Part shown: positions 27,501 through 42,500 of the stretch, in pieces | How positions within the stretch are numbered: position 1 is the stretch's first letter | Layout of the letters: each line of letters starts with the position of its first letter | From: Sipunculus nudus | Lineage: Eukaryota; Annelida; Sipuncula; Golfingiida; Sipunculidae | Length of the DNA: 64,000 nt | Assembly (NCBI GenBank): GCA_026874595.1 | Contig: CM049306.1 | Coordinates: 25,537,519-25,601,518 of the forward strand | Direction of reading: 5' to 3' | Made by a program: the position numbers and the translations under genes | Notes under the pieces: generated by a model | What the model was told of the DNA's origin: nothing | The model's database searches: none | Seen by the model: the letters and a program-made list of their open reading frames with translations, nothing else

Positions 27501-30500
27501 CATGATGTTTATGCTGTGTGGCGTGGGTGTCTGGGAAATGGTATGGTTTATAGTAGGCCTGTCACCCTATTGTAACTACTTGTAGAATTTATTTAACATT
27601 ATCACCAGTTTCGGGGATTAATGGTTGAGTATTTAGTATATTAACCCTTTTAGTTCCAACCTTTTGTTCTTGATCACACATTGAATAGTTATGTAGTTGT
27701 ATGTTAAATTACTAGTATAGCTGTTCTGTAGTCCACCTCCCCTATTAGCACTCATCACTGTTCCATAAATTTATTAAAATATTAAAGTGCTCAGCCACTG
27801 CTCCATACATGTGGTAAAATATTTAAAAAGTCATTGCTCTATAAATGTTGTAAAATATTGGAAGTACTCTGTCCTTGTCTGTAAATGTAGTTATGGTGAA
27901 ATATTAAAGTATTCAGTCACTGCTCATAAATTTGTTATAATATTTAAGTATTCAAGTCACTGACCATAAATGTGGCTAGATATCAACACTCCTTTGACAA
28001 ATTATTATGTCAGGCTTGAAAAATGGTAATCACTGCTCCATATAAATTAAAGAAATCGAAGCCCTTGATCATTTTTGTAGACTTTTATTAATTCATCATT
28101 CAACAATCTTTCTTGTGCTCCTCAGAAATATATGTGTCATTTTATTACCTCTTCAATTTTCATTAATAATAAACCCCACAACTGTTCTGTAATCATTAAT
28201 TTGCAGATAAATTTTACAGAGACTTGTGTCATATAATAAGGATATGATATAGGCTATCCTGTGTCAGAAATCTATTTTAACATTGCCATTGATAATTAAA
28301 TTGATCATAAGTTGCCAAACCTTGGCCTTTAATCTGTAATAATTGACATATCCCTTGAGTAGTCAGCCCTATGTCCTGACATACAAAACTGGATACTGTC
28401 AAGATGACATTCACTGATAACCGTCACTGTAATCCACAAGTTATATAGGCACTTGGTGGTTGTGAATAACATAACATGGCACTAACAAAGGACGCTGACA
28501 TAGCACACCTGAGTACTTGAGATATATGATCACCACTGACAGGAAACCAGTACTGCTTGCACAATGTATGATTTCAGTGCAACAGGACCAGTGTGATTCC
28601 TATTGGCTCTGGAATTAACTGAGAATCAATCAGACTATCAGTGAAAAAAAGGAAGTACAATCTTCATACTGTGGTACAGCATACTGAACAGGTTTTCCTA
28701 ATTTATTTTTCTATCAGACCCATTCTGAATCTGATCCAACCCTAAGCTGAATCATGTTATTTGATGTTATTTGAAGTGTTACCCAAGTTAAATTATATGT
28801 TTGCTGCATTTTTATGGTCTATTAAAAGAAGAGAATAGTTATGCAGTTGTAGTTAAGCATCTGCAATGAGATATACTGCAGCCTAATGCCAAAGGAAAAT
28901 TTGCACAATACCAGATTTCTTCTAATCTTAAAGGGAAATTGTAGAGACTGTTGGTAGTTTTCTGTCATAATCAGTTAAACTGGCTTTGCATAATTGTGAA
29001 TAAATATAATGTTAGGCATTATGGTATTCATCCACTGTACTTTCATTAAACATATCATTCATTCAAGCCATCTTGCATAATTGATCACAAATGATTTTTA
29101 AACACAGGTAAATAAGTCATATATACCAGAAAAAGAATGTTCTAATCCAATCAGAGAAACACTAAAGATTGGACACAGCAATAAAATTTAACATTGTGAA
29201 GCAATCAAGTGTTAACAACTTGGCTGTTACCTTGACCCAACAGAGTGATGCACAAGTAAGGCTGACCTTTCTTGGTCAATAATTAAGGTAAAATTCTTTG
29301 AAGGAGATAAAGTAGAAATACAGAAAAAAATATAAAATAATCAATTAATAAGAGATCAATAGTCGTTTTTTATTTTTGATCATCAAACATGATTTTACCC
29401 CCAATTGTGAACACTAATAAGTGCTATGAAATAAAAATAGCAATACTGTGTATAAGGCCAAAAAATGACCCAGTTCCTGAACATTGATTAGGTGATTACT
29501 GTTCAGTGTTAACTAGGAAAATCAAAGAATATATGCTAAATATTCTGGTTTTGACTGAAGATTTTCGGAAAGTATTGATTAGGTTCTCTTTATTATTAAA
29601 AATAATCCTGTTTCTTGTTGTTGATATCAAAGCAATATTTAAATGTAGAATTATGGTAAAACATTGGAAGATGTACAGAACACAAGCTTCTTATTAACAT
29701 GAACTTTCTGCACTGGTTTTGAATGGATTGTAATTTTGAAGTGAGCTTACTGCATAAGTGCATGCTACAGTGTGTGGTCTTTACTTTGAACAAACAATGA
29801 ACAAAGGAACAAACAAAGAAATTTGGAAACATTTGCTCATGGTTAGTCCCAGTGGGAAGTTTTTAGTATATTGTAACATCTATGCAAAAAACCTATACCC
29901 AGCCATATTCACTACTAGTCAGGCATTTTGATTTCAGATTTATTCCATGATCTTAAAACCTCTGGTGATAGTGCATGATTTGAGAGAATGAGCATTGACT
30001 AATAATCAACATATTTAGAAATATAAAATCCTCACATGTAACCTTAGAACATTCATAGATAACTTGTTTACTTGAATTTTGTGGTAACACCTGTACATGT
30101 TTATTTTTAGCACTTCAGTTCTGACAGAGATAGCACTTTGTTTTGAGGGACATTGGTATTATTTCTCTCTGAAGTCATATGTTCAGACATTAAGAGAAAA
30201 ATATGAGAGAGTGCACTCCCAAAGCAAAGCTTGCCACGAAGCTGTCCCCAGAAGTTTTATTAGCCTATTTGCGTGACTGTTGGGCTGTTAAACAAGCGCC
30301 CCCCCCCCCCTCTTGACACCACATTAAGCCTAGGTTTGATTCGGGTTATGCCTGAGAAAGAAAACAGTCCACATATTTGCTATAGCTGATGTGATTTTAA
30401 GAATCCTTAGAATCAGTGGAAGTGAATATTCATCTTCTGAGCATTTGACAATTAAAAAGACACATTCATGGACAAAATAGCATGTTAGAATCCTTATATA

Positions 30501-33500
30501 CTTTTAACTATACAGATTGATTAGTATCAGCTAGAAGGTACTGTTTATGAAGATACAGGCACTCATGTGACAGCATGTAAATGAACATTTCTGATAAGTT
30601 TAGTTAAATTTGTATATATTATAGTTACCTGAAATTATTCTTTCAAGTTTAATCCTCAAGCCATTGTCACTAGGATTTGATTGCTCCTAGAGTCTTGTCA
30701 GACAAACAAGAAATAGCACTTATAAACAATCCTCGAGGTCAGTGAAAACAGGGGGCATGTCCATTGTTTCCCTAAATATCTTTTGCCCACTGCACCTCAG
30801 TCCATGTTACTGAAAAAATTACCTGGGGTATTTATTAATCAAATTATATTTTTAAAAATTCAGTGGTATGCATTGTAATAATGGTAGCAAATACTGACAG
30901 TGTGTATTACAACTCTTAACTAATTCTGCCATTGAGTGAAATCAGCGGAGCAGTGGCTTAATTTCTTACACAAACACAAGATGGCACTCTGCTTCCCTCA
31001 GTTTTGAGTGTGTGGAAGAAGCCAGCAGTGCTGTCGCACTGGGGCCCACGCGAGTCAGGGTTTCACTTCTCAGTGATAGCCTGCTAATCAGATTTCACAA
31101 GTAACATGGGACCTGCTCTTAATTTGGGAGTGTACCATCATTCTATACTATACCCCCTTCGGTCAACCAATTTTTAGCTCAGCTGACTATAAGTCATCTG
31201 AGCTATAGTCGTGGTCCATTGTCCGTCGTCCGTCCGTCTGTCCGTCCGTCTGTCTGTCCGTCCGTCCGTCCGTCCGTCCGTAGATGTGGCATGTTTTGAA
31301 ACCGTAAGACCTAGGAATCTAAAATTCGGCATAATGTTAGATGTCCTCAAGATCTCCTACCAAGCCGAAAACTGGGTCTTTTCGACTTTGTTCCTTTGAG
31401 AAATTAAGGAAAAACCTCAATTTTATTAAAAACCTATTTTCACACTTCAGGACAGCCTAATATCAAAACCACTCATCTGTTTTTCCTCATATTTACCATA
31501 AATATTCCTCTATATAGTTCCTATGTACATTCAAGAAATTATGTCTGTATTATATAATTTCAAAAAGTTATGGACCCAAACATAATGCAATTTGTAAAAA
31601 ATCAGGAAAGATATTTGATCACTTAACACAAAACATGTTAAAGCTATGGACCTTTTTTCCAGTAATATAACTTTAATTAATCAAAATTAAATTGTATACC
31701 CAAAATTAGATGAAAATCTTTTAAATTTTTTAAAATATTAATAAAAATAAAAAATTGGTACCTTAAATTTTGCCCAACTTTGACCATGGCACGTTTTTTT
31801 TCCTGTAAGTACTGTGGATTTAATTTTCACAGCATGTTTTTGTTACCTTTTCAACTGTTAACACCAAAAATTTGAAACCAGTTGATCAAAAACTGTAGAT
31901 TTTATTCAAATTTTCAAGCACCATGTAACATATTGTTTACATCAAGCTAGTGTTATGCAGTTTGCAAGAGCTCAGCTCTCCAGCTTCAGCTCTTAGTTCC
32001 TTAAATTGGACATACAGCTAGATGTCTCCAAAATCCCCTACCATGCCAAGAATTTGGTCACTAGGACTTAATACCTTCAAGATATTAATGAAAAACTTTA
32101 TTTTTCCATTAAAAACCCATTGTTACACTTCAGGACTGCCTAATATCAAAACCACTGATCTGACTTTAATCATAAATAATATACATATTTTTCATTCTCT
32201 ATGCACATGCCAGAATGATGTCAGTATTGCGTAATTGTTTTAAGTTATGGGCCCAAACATAATGCACTTTGTAAAAAATCAAGAATTATGTTTACTCCCT
32301 TAACAAGGGGATTGCTGAAGCTAGAGATTTTTTGTCAGGGATGTATAACATTATTTAATCAAGATTCAATTGAATACCCAAAATTAGTTATGAATTTTTC
32401 AAATTTTATAAGTTATTAGTATAAATGTAAAATTAGAAACTTAAATTTTGCCCAACTTTGACCATGGCACGTTTGTTTCCTGTGAGCACTGTTGATATAA
32501 TTTTCATATCATGCACACATAAGAATTTCAGCTTTTAAGTTTAGAAAGCTGAAAGAAATTGGCCAAAAATTGTAGCTTTTATTAATGTTTTATGAGACCA
32601 TATCAGACCTTGGCTCTCTCCAGCCACTCTTGAGTCACCTGTATGTTGACCTTGTTGAACTTTCAGCAAATTATGCATGCTTGAGGCGAGGCATACATGG
32701 AATCCAGGCAGCTTATGGCCAGCCACAGTTGATCCAGGTGTCCAACCCAACTCATCTAGTAGTTTTAACCAACTACATAACAATAAACAATAAATTAATA
32801 AATTTTTATTGGTTTTTAATAAAAAATTAAAGAAAAATAGAAAATAGTTTATAATAACAGGAAATTAACTTGCAGTTACTGATGATATAAGAATCTTGTA
32901 TCGATGGATAGAATGTCACGTATTCCAAATAACACCATGCAGTCACCTATGGTATTTTTCAGTTCAATTTTAATGATAAAGAAGTAAATCATATCATTCA
33001 TTACTAATCATTAGGGATCATATGATGGAAATTAATGATAGACAAAGATGCAGTTGATAATATTAATCTAGATTCCTACTGTGTCTAGTGTGTACATTGA
33101 TGTGAAATTAGTCCAAAATGAATTTATTACAGTTATTTTTTAATATAAATAAAAGCCATAAAACCAGGTACTTATGATCATTATTTAAATGTGTGAATTT
33201 TGTATATTCTGGATTCTCAACATCATTGTTTGGTGAAAACTGAATAAATACCAGACATGGTGCGAATACTTTGTAATTGTATTTAAATACGAATATGATT
33301 ATGTACTCCATTATAAAATTTCTTGCATAAAGAATGGGAATTCAGGTAAAAATGAAAGTATATGAATACCAGTGCAAATACTTCCAAATGTATTCATGAA
33401 TGCATTCATGAATATATTCTTTAATATTATTTTAATAATCATTTCAGTTATATTTCATTTTAAAAAATCATATGATTCTCTTATTATTTTTAATAAAAAT

Positions 33501-36500
33501 TATATTTGGGACAATATTTGTAATTTTTTTTAATTAATAGTTTAACCCTTATATATTCTGCTTATAAGTTATATGGCCAAGTCAAAATCTGTGTGACAAT
33601 AGTACTCCATTTGTTAATAAAATAAATGAAATCAATCCTCTTCCCTGTCTCCAAAGGTACTATCAAAATCATACATAAGCAAAACAAGAACAACTCATAA
33701 TACAGCTAATATTTATTACCACACAAAACCAGCATGTGCCTCATTTCTAAATAATATTTTTTATCATATATAACAGCTGAGCGTCGTGACCCATAGGTCC
33801 CTTGTTCTGTATGTCATCTTTGACTGTGTTGTCCAGGGAAGCTTTATGGTGTTGTTTTTTTTAGAAAACAACTTCATAACTAAAGTCTGATAAAACTTCA
33901 TTGACTACTTAAAACTGATCTTTTTTAAAACATAATAATGGTTAGACCATCAGTCTATTATTTACCCTACTCCACTAAAAGACCTGATGAAATGACAAGC
34001 TTATACTTCAAACCACTTTGTTTGATTTAATGATGCCTTGTCATTGATTATGTCTGGATTATTGATTTTCAGACATGTCCAAATTTGATTCACAGTCTGG
34101 TTTTTTCTTTTATGTAAGTGGACCTTTGCATTATAGTGGGGGAAAATCTATTATGTCAAGATCTTGATAAGAAAGATGGAAAGGAAAAACAATACTTGTG
34201 TATGTTCTATTTTCTGTTTTAATATAACTTTTATTTTTAATTTATAAGACAATATAAATCTTACTTCCAATAAATCCATTTTCAGCTAATATTAATGTAG
34301 GAGCTGCTGTGTCATTTCTGCCTTGAGGGGGTGTAATTTTCAAGGTTAAACACCCTAGGATAGGACATAGCACAGTGGTTAACATTGTGTTAACACCCTG
34401 GGAGAAGATGTAGCCCAGTGGTTAACCTGGTGGAACCCTGGGATAGGTTGTAGCCTAGTGATTAACCTGGTGGTAACACCCTTGGATAGGATGTAGCCAA
34501 GTGCTTAACCTGGTGGTAACACCCTGGGATAGGATGTAGCCAAGTGCTTTACCTGGTGGTAACACCCCGGGATAGGATGTAGCCAAGTGCTTAACCTGGT
34601 GGCAGCACCCTGGGATAGGATGTAGCCAAGTGCTTAACCTGGTGGTAATACCCTGGGATAGGATGTAGCCAAGTGCCTATACTGGTGGCAGCACCCTGGG
34701 ATAGGATGTAGCCAAGTGCTTAACATGGTGGTAACACCTTGGGATAGGATGTAGCCAAGTGCTTAACCTGGTGGTAACACCCTGGGATAGGATGTAGCCA
34801 AGTGCCTAACCTGGTGGCAGCACCCTAGGATAGGATGTAGCCAAGTGCTTAACCTGGTGGCAGCACCCTAGGATAGGATGTAGCCAAGTGCTTAACCTAG
34901 TGGTAACACCCTGGGATAGGATGTAGCCAAGTGCTTAACCTGGTGGTAACACCCTGGGATAGGATGTAGCCAAGTGCTTAACATGGTGGTAACACCCTGG
35001 GATAGGATGTAGCCAAGTGCCTAACCTAGTGGGAATACCCTGGGATAGGATGTAGCCAAGTGCTTAACATGGTGGTAACACCCTGGGATAGGATGTAGCC
35101 AAGTGCTTAACCAGGTGGTAACACCCTGGGATAGGATGTAGCCCAGTGCTTAACCTAGTGGTAACACCCTGGGATAGGATGTAGCCAAGTGCTTAACCTG
35201 GTGGTAAGACCCTGGGATAGGATATTGCCCAGTGGTTAAGGTGGTGAGACTAGAGAGAAGGTCCCTGGTTCTAATACCCCACTAATGCCTGTAGCAAAAC
35301 TGTGAATTGGCTGCAGTGTCTTAACTGGATTATCCCATGCAGTGTGCATATAAATAACCTCAAGCCAGAGGGCTTAATAATAACATAGCATTCTTATTGT
35401 GTAGTGACCATCATCCTCATTCAGTGTGCGGCTCCTGAAAGGGATCTGTTGATGGCCCTGTTTGACTTTTAAAAAATGGACACCCTAATGTCTTAAGATG
35501 AGAATTCCATGTATGACTCATGTATCAAGCTGAAATTTGATTACCCTGCATCATTTAAAGAAAAAGGGCACATCCTTTCAGAACTGAAGTGTTTAATTTT
35601 AACAGTGTTGTGCATGTATTAATTTTAGATCTGGCTCCCCCAGTGGTTAGTAACCTGGTGTGATTCATGTAGTGGTTCTAGATGTTGTCTGCATGCCAGT
35701 GTGTTTCTCTTTTTCTTTCTAGATTTCCTTAATGTGGGTGTGACCAAGGTACAGCTTCAGTCACTAAGTCGCATCCCCAAGAAAAAATCTAGGTCACCTA
35801 GCTCAGAGGCCAGTAAAACCCGGTCTGCTGTGTTAACGAGCCCGCCTCAGTCTAACGTGAGCGTGCCTGATGCCAGCTCTGCCTCAGGTACTAAAGAGCA
35901 TGCTACTAACGCAGCGAGTCCTTGTATCTGTGCAAACAGCACTGTAGCTTGTGCTGCCCGAGATAAACACTCACCAGGGTGCACAGGGACATTGTTACAC
36001 ATAGCAGACACTCAGCATGTAACAAAAGATAACTTAATAGTAACTGTCAGTGACAAAGCTGAAGAACCGCAAAACAGTCTTGATCACACATTGGATGACA
36101 GTTTCGATGTTGACAAATTACTTGAAGAACCTGTAGACCATGCTTTTAGGGAATCAGTTGAAGATGTACTTGATGATAATGATTTTGATGAAAATAAGAA
36201 ATCTAAAACCAGTGATAAAAATGACATTGAGGTAATAGCACCTGACTCGGAATCAGCTTATAATCATCAACCCCTCTCAAAAACTGAGAAGTCAGACAAT
36301 GTTGACATAAATTCTGAAACTGAAAGTATTGACATTAAAAAAGTTGAACATGCTGAGATCGAGAGTAAAAGTGACTCACTTGACTCCGATCTGGCATCTG
36401 ATGACAATTATGAAATTCCTGAAACAAATTTTGCAGAGAGATTCAAGCAAGGTGATGAGCATGCAATACAGAAGGCAAAACAATTTCTGGAGGAACTTGC

Positions 36501-39500
36501 TCCCAGGTATGACAATTTCAGTAGTGCAGGTGGTTTCAACACGGGTGTAGACTCTGGTCAGAGACCTGCCTTTAGTGATTGGCAGGTAGAGATGGGGGAG
36601 AAAATTGAGGAGATTGCAGTGACGTTCACCTGGGAACCAGACATGCACATATTCCCTGAGGTGCAGGAGGAGGAGGACGTCGTTGAAGTGTGTGTTCTCA
36701 GGGTGATACACAGGTAAGTGTTACATGTAAAGTAAAACTCAGCAAATTTCCCTAGCAGTTGTCATCCCTTACTAATTCCCTTTACCTACTGCTTTCAACA
36801 GCTGATTTTGGTGTAAAATTCTACCAGGGATTTTGCACAAGGCCAGGAATGATCTGACTGGCGAGAGCAGCATTTTACAGATTTTCACGCTAAGCCAGAC
36901 TTGCAATACCCAGCTCTCATTGGTTGACACATTTCTGGTCATCTGCTTACTCACTGTTTTAATACCCAGCAAACCCTGCTGTTGAAAGTGATGTTTGAGT
37001 GTAAGGAGTTATGGAACAAATGTTGCAAGACCACTACTGAAGAAGTGTAACTCTCGGAACCACCATAGAATGAAATGTGTTTGACATTTGGGGAGTACTA
37101 GTAACATTTGCAAAAATTCTGTTTTACATAAAACTCAACATCCTTGCACCAACCTTCAGTGTGTATCACTAGCTGTACCATAAGCGCAGAATTCACAACA
37201 TTATACATAAAGCGAATGTTTTTTATCTCTCTTAAAACTGGACAGGTTGTAAAAGCTTAAAATAACTTAGAAGTTATTCTATTTTAGATAATATTTTATT
37301 CTCTCAGATCATTCTTGGATTGTGAAGAGTTACCTACCATTACATGCAGATTTTGCTCCAGATAAGTTGCTTAGAAGTAGATGAAACTTAGCCTTATTAC
37401 TTATCATGGCAGTTGCAGGTATTCAAATATTTTAATAAAAATAGTCACATTGATAAATTGCATTCTGACTTTCTGTCAAATGTATACTCAGACATGACAC
37501 GTGCCCCACCTGGTCCAATCAAAGCTTAGATTCTGGTCATTTAAAGAAATTTGACTTGATATTGTTCAGATTAACTTCAGGTTTCAGAAATATTCGGACA
37601 CTCCTAGTATTTACATTATAAATAATATCGTTTTATGTGTATTATAATGTTTTGATGTCAATTTAAGTTTACTAAATTTTCAACAGCTTCTGCAATGTGT
37701 AGACAGGAATGTTTGCTAAAGGTTAATGGAAATCTTTAGAACTGAAAGTAAAGATGCAATATTGTGACCTCAGAAAATGTAACCTAATAACATAGTTCCA
37801 CATGGAAATCTCCAAATATCTTGATTGACCTTCTGACATAGAATGAAAGTAAGGCGTGGTAAATCATGGACAGCACTGCCTGTGGAAGGAAAGCAAATTT
37901 CTGCATAACTCCACTGGTTGCCAGTGAGACATAGCTGTGGAGGCAGAGCTGTCTTACTGGTGGCTCACTGCCTTTAAACCTTAAACAGTCAAGAGATCTA
38001 GGTCAGTTTGAGGCCTTAAATAAGGGCTTATTTAAGATACACTTACATCAAGCACTTTATATTGCTAAATTGGAAACAGCTAAACAAACTCAGTATCATT
38101 GTATACGCCAAAACAAAGTTTTGCAGATACTATGTTTTTGACTGAGTTCCGCCGCCGCTGCTGCCACATTCGTTTCCGGAGAACTCCTCTGAGACTACTT
38201 GACTGATATTTCTAAAACTTACACCAATTCACGGGTCACATGAGAATCCAACCAGTTGGTGTTAACCTCTGACCTTTCCTTTCCTGCCTAGCGGCCATTT
38301 GTGTGTCTGTTTCCACACATAAACCCACATATCTCGGGAACTGTTTGACTGATCAGGAAAAAAAATTTGTACAAATTTAGCCCTTGGATAGCTATAAAAC
38401 ATACACAAAAAAATGGTGGTGCCACCTGCAACCTTGTTTGCACAGTGTCCACCTGTTCGTCTGCCTTGGGTTAAAATCACTTGTATCTCTGCAGTGGTTT
38501 GAGTAATTCACCTAAAATTCTGCATTCGTATACATCCTGGATAGCTTTCTTTATTTTATGATAGGTGGCACCACCTACATTCACGTTCATGCTGCAGACA
38601 TCCATGCTTATATCTCTGTACTGGTTTGATGTATCTTCCTGAAAATTTGCATGTGTAAAGATCTCACATAGCTCTTTATCATACACAAAACTGGTGGTGC
38701 CACCTGCAACCATTTTTGCACAGCTTCTGTATGTTTGTCTGCCGTGGGATAAAATTGATCATATCTTGGCAGTGGATTGACATATCTGCCTAAAATTTTG
38801 CAGGTTTATACATTCTGGACAGCTTTCTTGATTTTATGACAGGTGGTGCACCTTCATTCTAGCTTACGCTGCAGACATCCAAGCTCATATCTTGGGAACC
38901 GTTTGACAGATTGGGCCAAAATTTTGCATGTGTATAGATCTCACATAGCTCCTAATCATACACAAGATTGGTGGGGCCACCTGCCACCATTTTTGCACAG
39001 CATCCTTCTGATAGTCTGCTGTGGGATAAAATCACTCATATACAAGTAGTGGTTCGACTTATCTGCCTTAAATTTTACATATGTATATAACCTAGTCAGC
39101 TTTCTGGATTTTGTGGTAGGTGGCACAACCTTCATACACATTTTGGCTGCAGACATCCATGCTAATATGCAACACACCTCACTCTATTTCCCCTTGCCAC
39201 TCAATCCATGCCTCACTTCACCCGTTCCACTCTGATTTAGGTGGATACACTTAGTCGCTTGACAACTACCAATATTCTTGTTATTATTATTGTCCCTCGC
39301 TTCCTTGGAAGGAACCCAGGATAATGATTTGGGTTTGTCTGTCTGTCCCTCTGTCTGTCCGTCTGTCTGTCAGGTTTGCGTTTCTGTGCGATACTTTTTT
39401 ACCTGTGGTTTTGGAGTGTCTGTCTCACAAAATAATAAAACAATATGATATCTCATTTTATAGCTCAGTTGACTATAAGTCATCTGAGCTATAGTCGTGG

Positions 39501-42500
39501 TCCATTGTCCATCGTCTGTCCGTCCGTCCGTCCATAGATGTGGCACGTTTTGAAACCGTAAAACCTAGGAATCCAAAAATAAGCATAATGTTAGATGTCC
39601 CCAAGATCTCCTACCAAGCCGAAAACTGGGTCTTTGCGACTTGGTTCCTTTGAGAAATTAAGGAAAAACCTCAATTTTTTATTAAAACCTATTTTCACAC
39701 TTCAGGACTGCCTAAAATCAAAACCACTCATCTGTTTTTCCTCATATTTACCATAAATATTCCTCTATATAGTTCCTATGTACATCCCAGAAATTAAGTC
39801 TGTTAAGTATTAATTCCTTAAGTTATGGGCCCAAACAAAATGGACTTTGTAAAAAATCAGGAAGAATATTTACTCACATAACATGAAAAATTTTGAAAAT
39901 AGAGTATTTTCCCAACTATATTACTATGTTTAATTAAGATTCAATTGTTTACCCAAGAATGGATCTGAATTTTGTAAATTTTTTAAGTTATTAGCATGAA
40001 AATAAAATCCGTACCTTAAATTTTGCCCAACTTTGACCATGGCACGTTTTTTCCTGTAAGTACCATTGATTTAATATTCACAGCATGTAAACATGAATAT
40101 TTAATTTTTTTAAATCTGAAATTTGAAAATAAAAGCTTGAAAATTAAGCAAGTTATTGATTTTTTTCTTGAGGCTCTGTTGTAGTCGTTTGCTTTGATTA
40201 CAGATTACAGATGCAGGGTCCCACTCCAGGTCACTGTAAGTCAGTTATGCCAGGGTTTCTGATTTGTTACAGTCACTGGGGGAGATCCCCTGCTGTGACA
40301 GGTGTACAGTTATTCTCTCATATCACCATCCCAATCACCAACCCCCCCCCCCCACCCCTATCCCCCCCCCCCCCCAAACCAAACCCACCAAGTGTTATGC
40401 AGTAATTGTTATTGTTTTCACTTTATCTCCTTAATTGTAATGCTGTTTCTACTCTGATATGCAAAAACTTTCCTTGAAAAAGTAATTCAAGGTGTAATCC
40501 AGAAGATGCAATGTTGTGTAATGTAGCATTTTTAAAGAAATCAATTTTCTTTTAAATGATTTTAACAAATATAATTGAACCCTTCAGTATGCTTTAATTT
40601 ATAAAATATGAAGCACATTATGGATAAATAAAGACACAATTAAAATTTGTGAAATTTAAATCAAGTATTATTTTTTTATATTTATTGTTTTGCAGATTTA
40701 AAAGATTTTTGTTGTAAAAAATAAAAAAAAACATTTGTATGCATGATGTGGTGTTATCTGACAAGATTGAGATTTATGATGATGCAATTGAGAATTATGA
40801 ATCAACTTTTATATTCAGATATATATGTTATATTGGAAATGTATAGAAATATAAACTTAAATTAAAAAAAAATGATGTGATAAAAAAATGAGGATTGAAT
40901 ACAAACATATGTTTATTATTTTCCTGTCTCAGCAGAATTTGAGATCAGGCTTTGTTTGCCCTGTTTTATGTTGTTAATTAGTTATATTTCAACTGTATAC
41001 ATCTCATAAAAAAATACATATATATTTAATAATATATATTATACAAAAAATAGATTCAATTGAACAAATGTGTAAACTACTGAAATGTCAACAGTTAATC
41101 AATAAGCCAACTAATGATCATGGTAATAGTACAGATCATTTGTTCACAAACTGCTCAAATGCTTCAGTTTCAGCATTAGGAAACACATGGTCAGGTCACA
41201 AAATATTATTTGCAACAATTTCTTGCTCATCAATACAAACCAATCATATAAACCAACCATGGCCTTTATTACCTCTTCCTCTTACACTTTATCTCCATTT
41301 GATATTATTTTAGATTTTTACCTTCAAGGTCAACTTCAGCTGAGCAGTGACCCATGGGTCCCTTGTTTATATGATGAATCAGCACATTTAGTTTCATTTA
41401 TCACCAACAGGTGATAAATAGCGGTGGACAAAATACGTGAATTTTTTTTATGCAATTGCCAGGTGCTGCCATCTTTTAAGCGTGATTAAAACTATTTTTA
41501 CTTAGTCACCAAAGACTCAAAAATCATCCAGGACTTGAAGGCGGAAGCAGGGGACATAAAATCATTGAATTTGCTTGTTATTATTATTTTTATCATCATG
41601 ATTACTAGGTTATTATTATTATTACTATTATTATTACTATTATTATTACTATTATTATTATAACATCATGTTTCCATTGATTTTATATCTGGTCCCCTTT
41701 TAACAGGTGGCCTGCCTTTGAGGACATAGAGGAGACGGAGGAAGAAGAGGCAGTGGCAGAGTTCTGGTACGAGGGAATCCATTGTTTAATGCTGCCCGGA
41801 TGTGACACAGAAGCACATCGGGACATCCTGGTGTCTGACGAGGAACAGTCCCCACAACATGGTGAGCTATATCAGAGCAGAGAACATTGTAAACACATAA
41901 TGTGGTCGGCTTTTAGTTTGCGAGGGTTTCAATTTGCAATATTTGCAGAAATGAAACCTTCATGAATAAGACGCCCATTCTACACAGATCAATATTCCTA
42001 CTGTACAGCACCATCAACCGACATTTCATGTACTATATCAGTGCCTGTAACTTCAAAAGTAGAAACAGTAAAGACTGATTATATAATGCATGTAGGCCTA
42101 ATAATAGATCTTTCTGTGTTATCCATAAATCAAACATTGATATTATAGGTATATGATATAAGACTTTTATATTATTTTTACCCGAAAAGAAAAATTTCCA
42201 TTCCTTTTGAAGTTCCCCATATGTCCTCATCGTCTTTTTAAGATTTTGATATAAAATAATTGTATACAGTTTCAGACATTCACTGTGAATGTCATTGTAT
42301 GGTAGAATTCTGAAAATCAAACCCTTGTGAAATACTGGAAATGTTGGTTTAAATTGCAAATACTTAACCTCGGCAATATGAAGCCAACCACAGTATCAGT
42401 CTGACAGAGTCTGATCTACTTAAGTCAGTCTAACCTTATAGACTTAGTCATGTTAGCAATAGGGGTGGTCATTTATGTTTGTTGTTTTGTTTGTTTGTAA

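Noticed and set aside
35215-35393. A functional tRNA gene
   Set aside because: Only A- and B-box-like motifs are present; the cloverleaf arms do not pair and the sequence continues into a SINE body.
40333-40374. Poly-C runs (also near 4300, 15340, 30300, 62000, 62820) as regulatory sites
   Set aside because: Most sit at fixed places inside family-1 copies and vary in length as simple repeats do.
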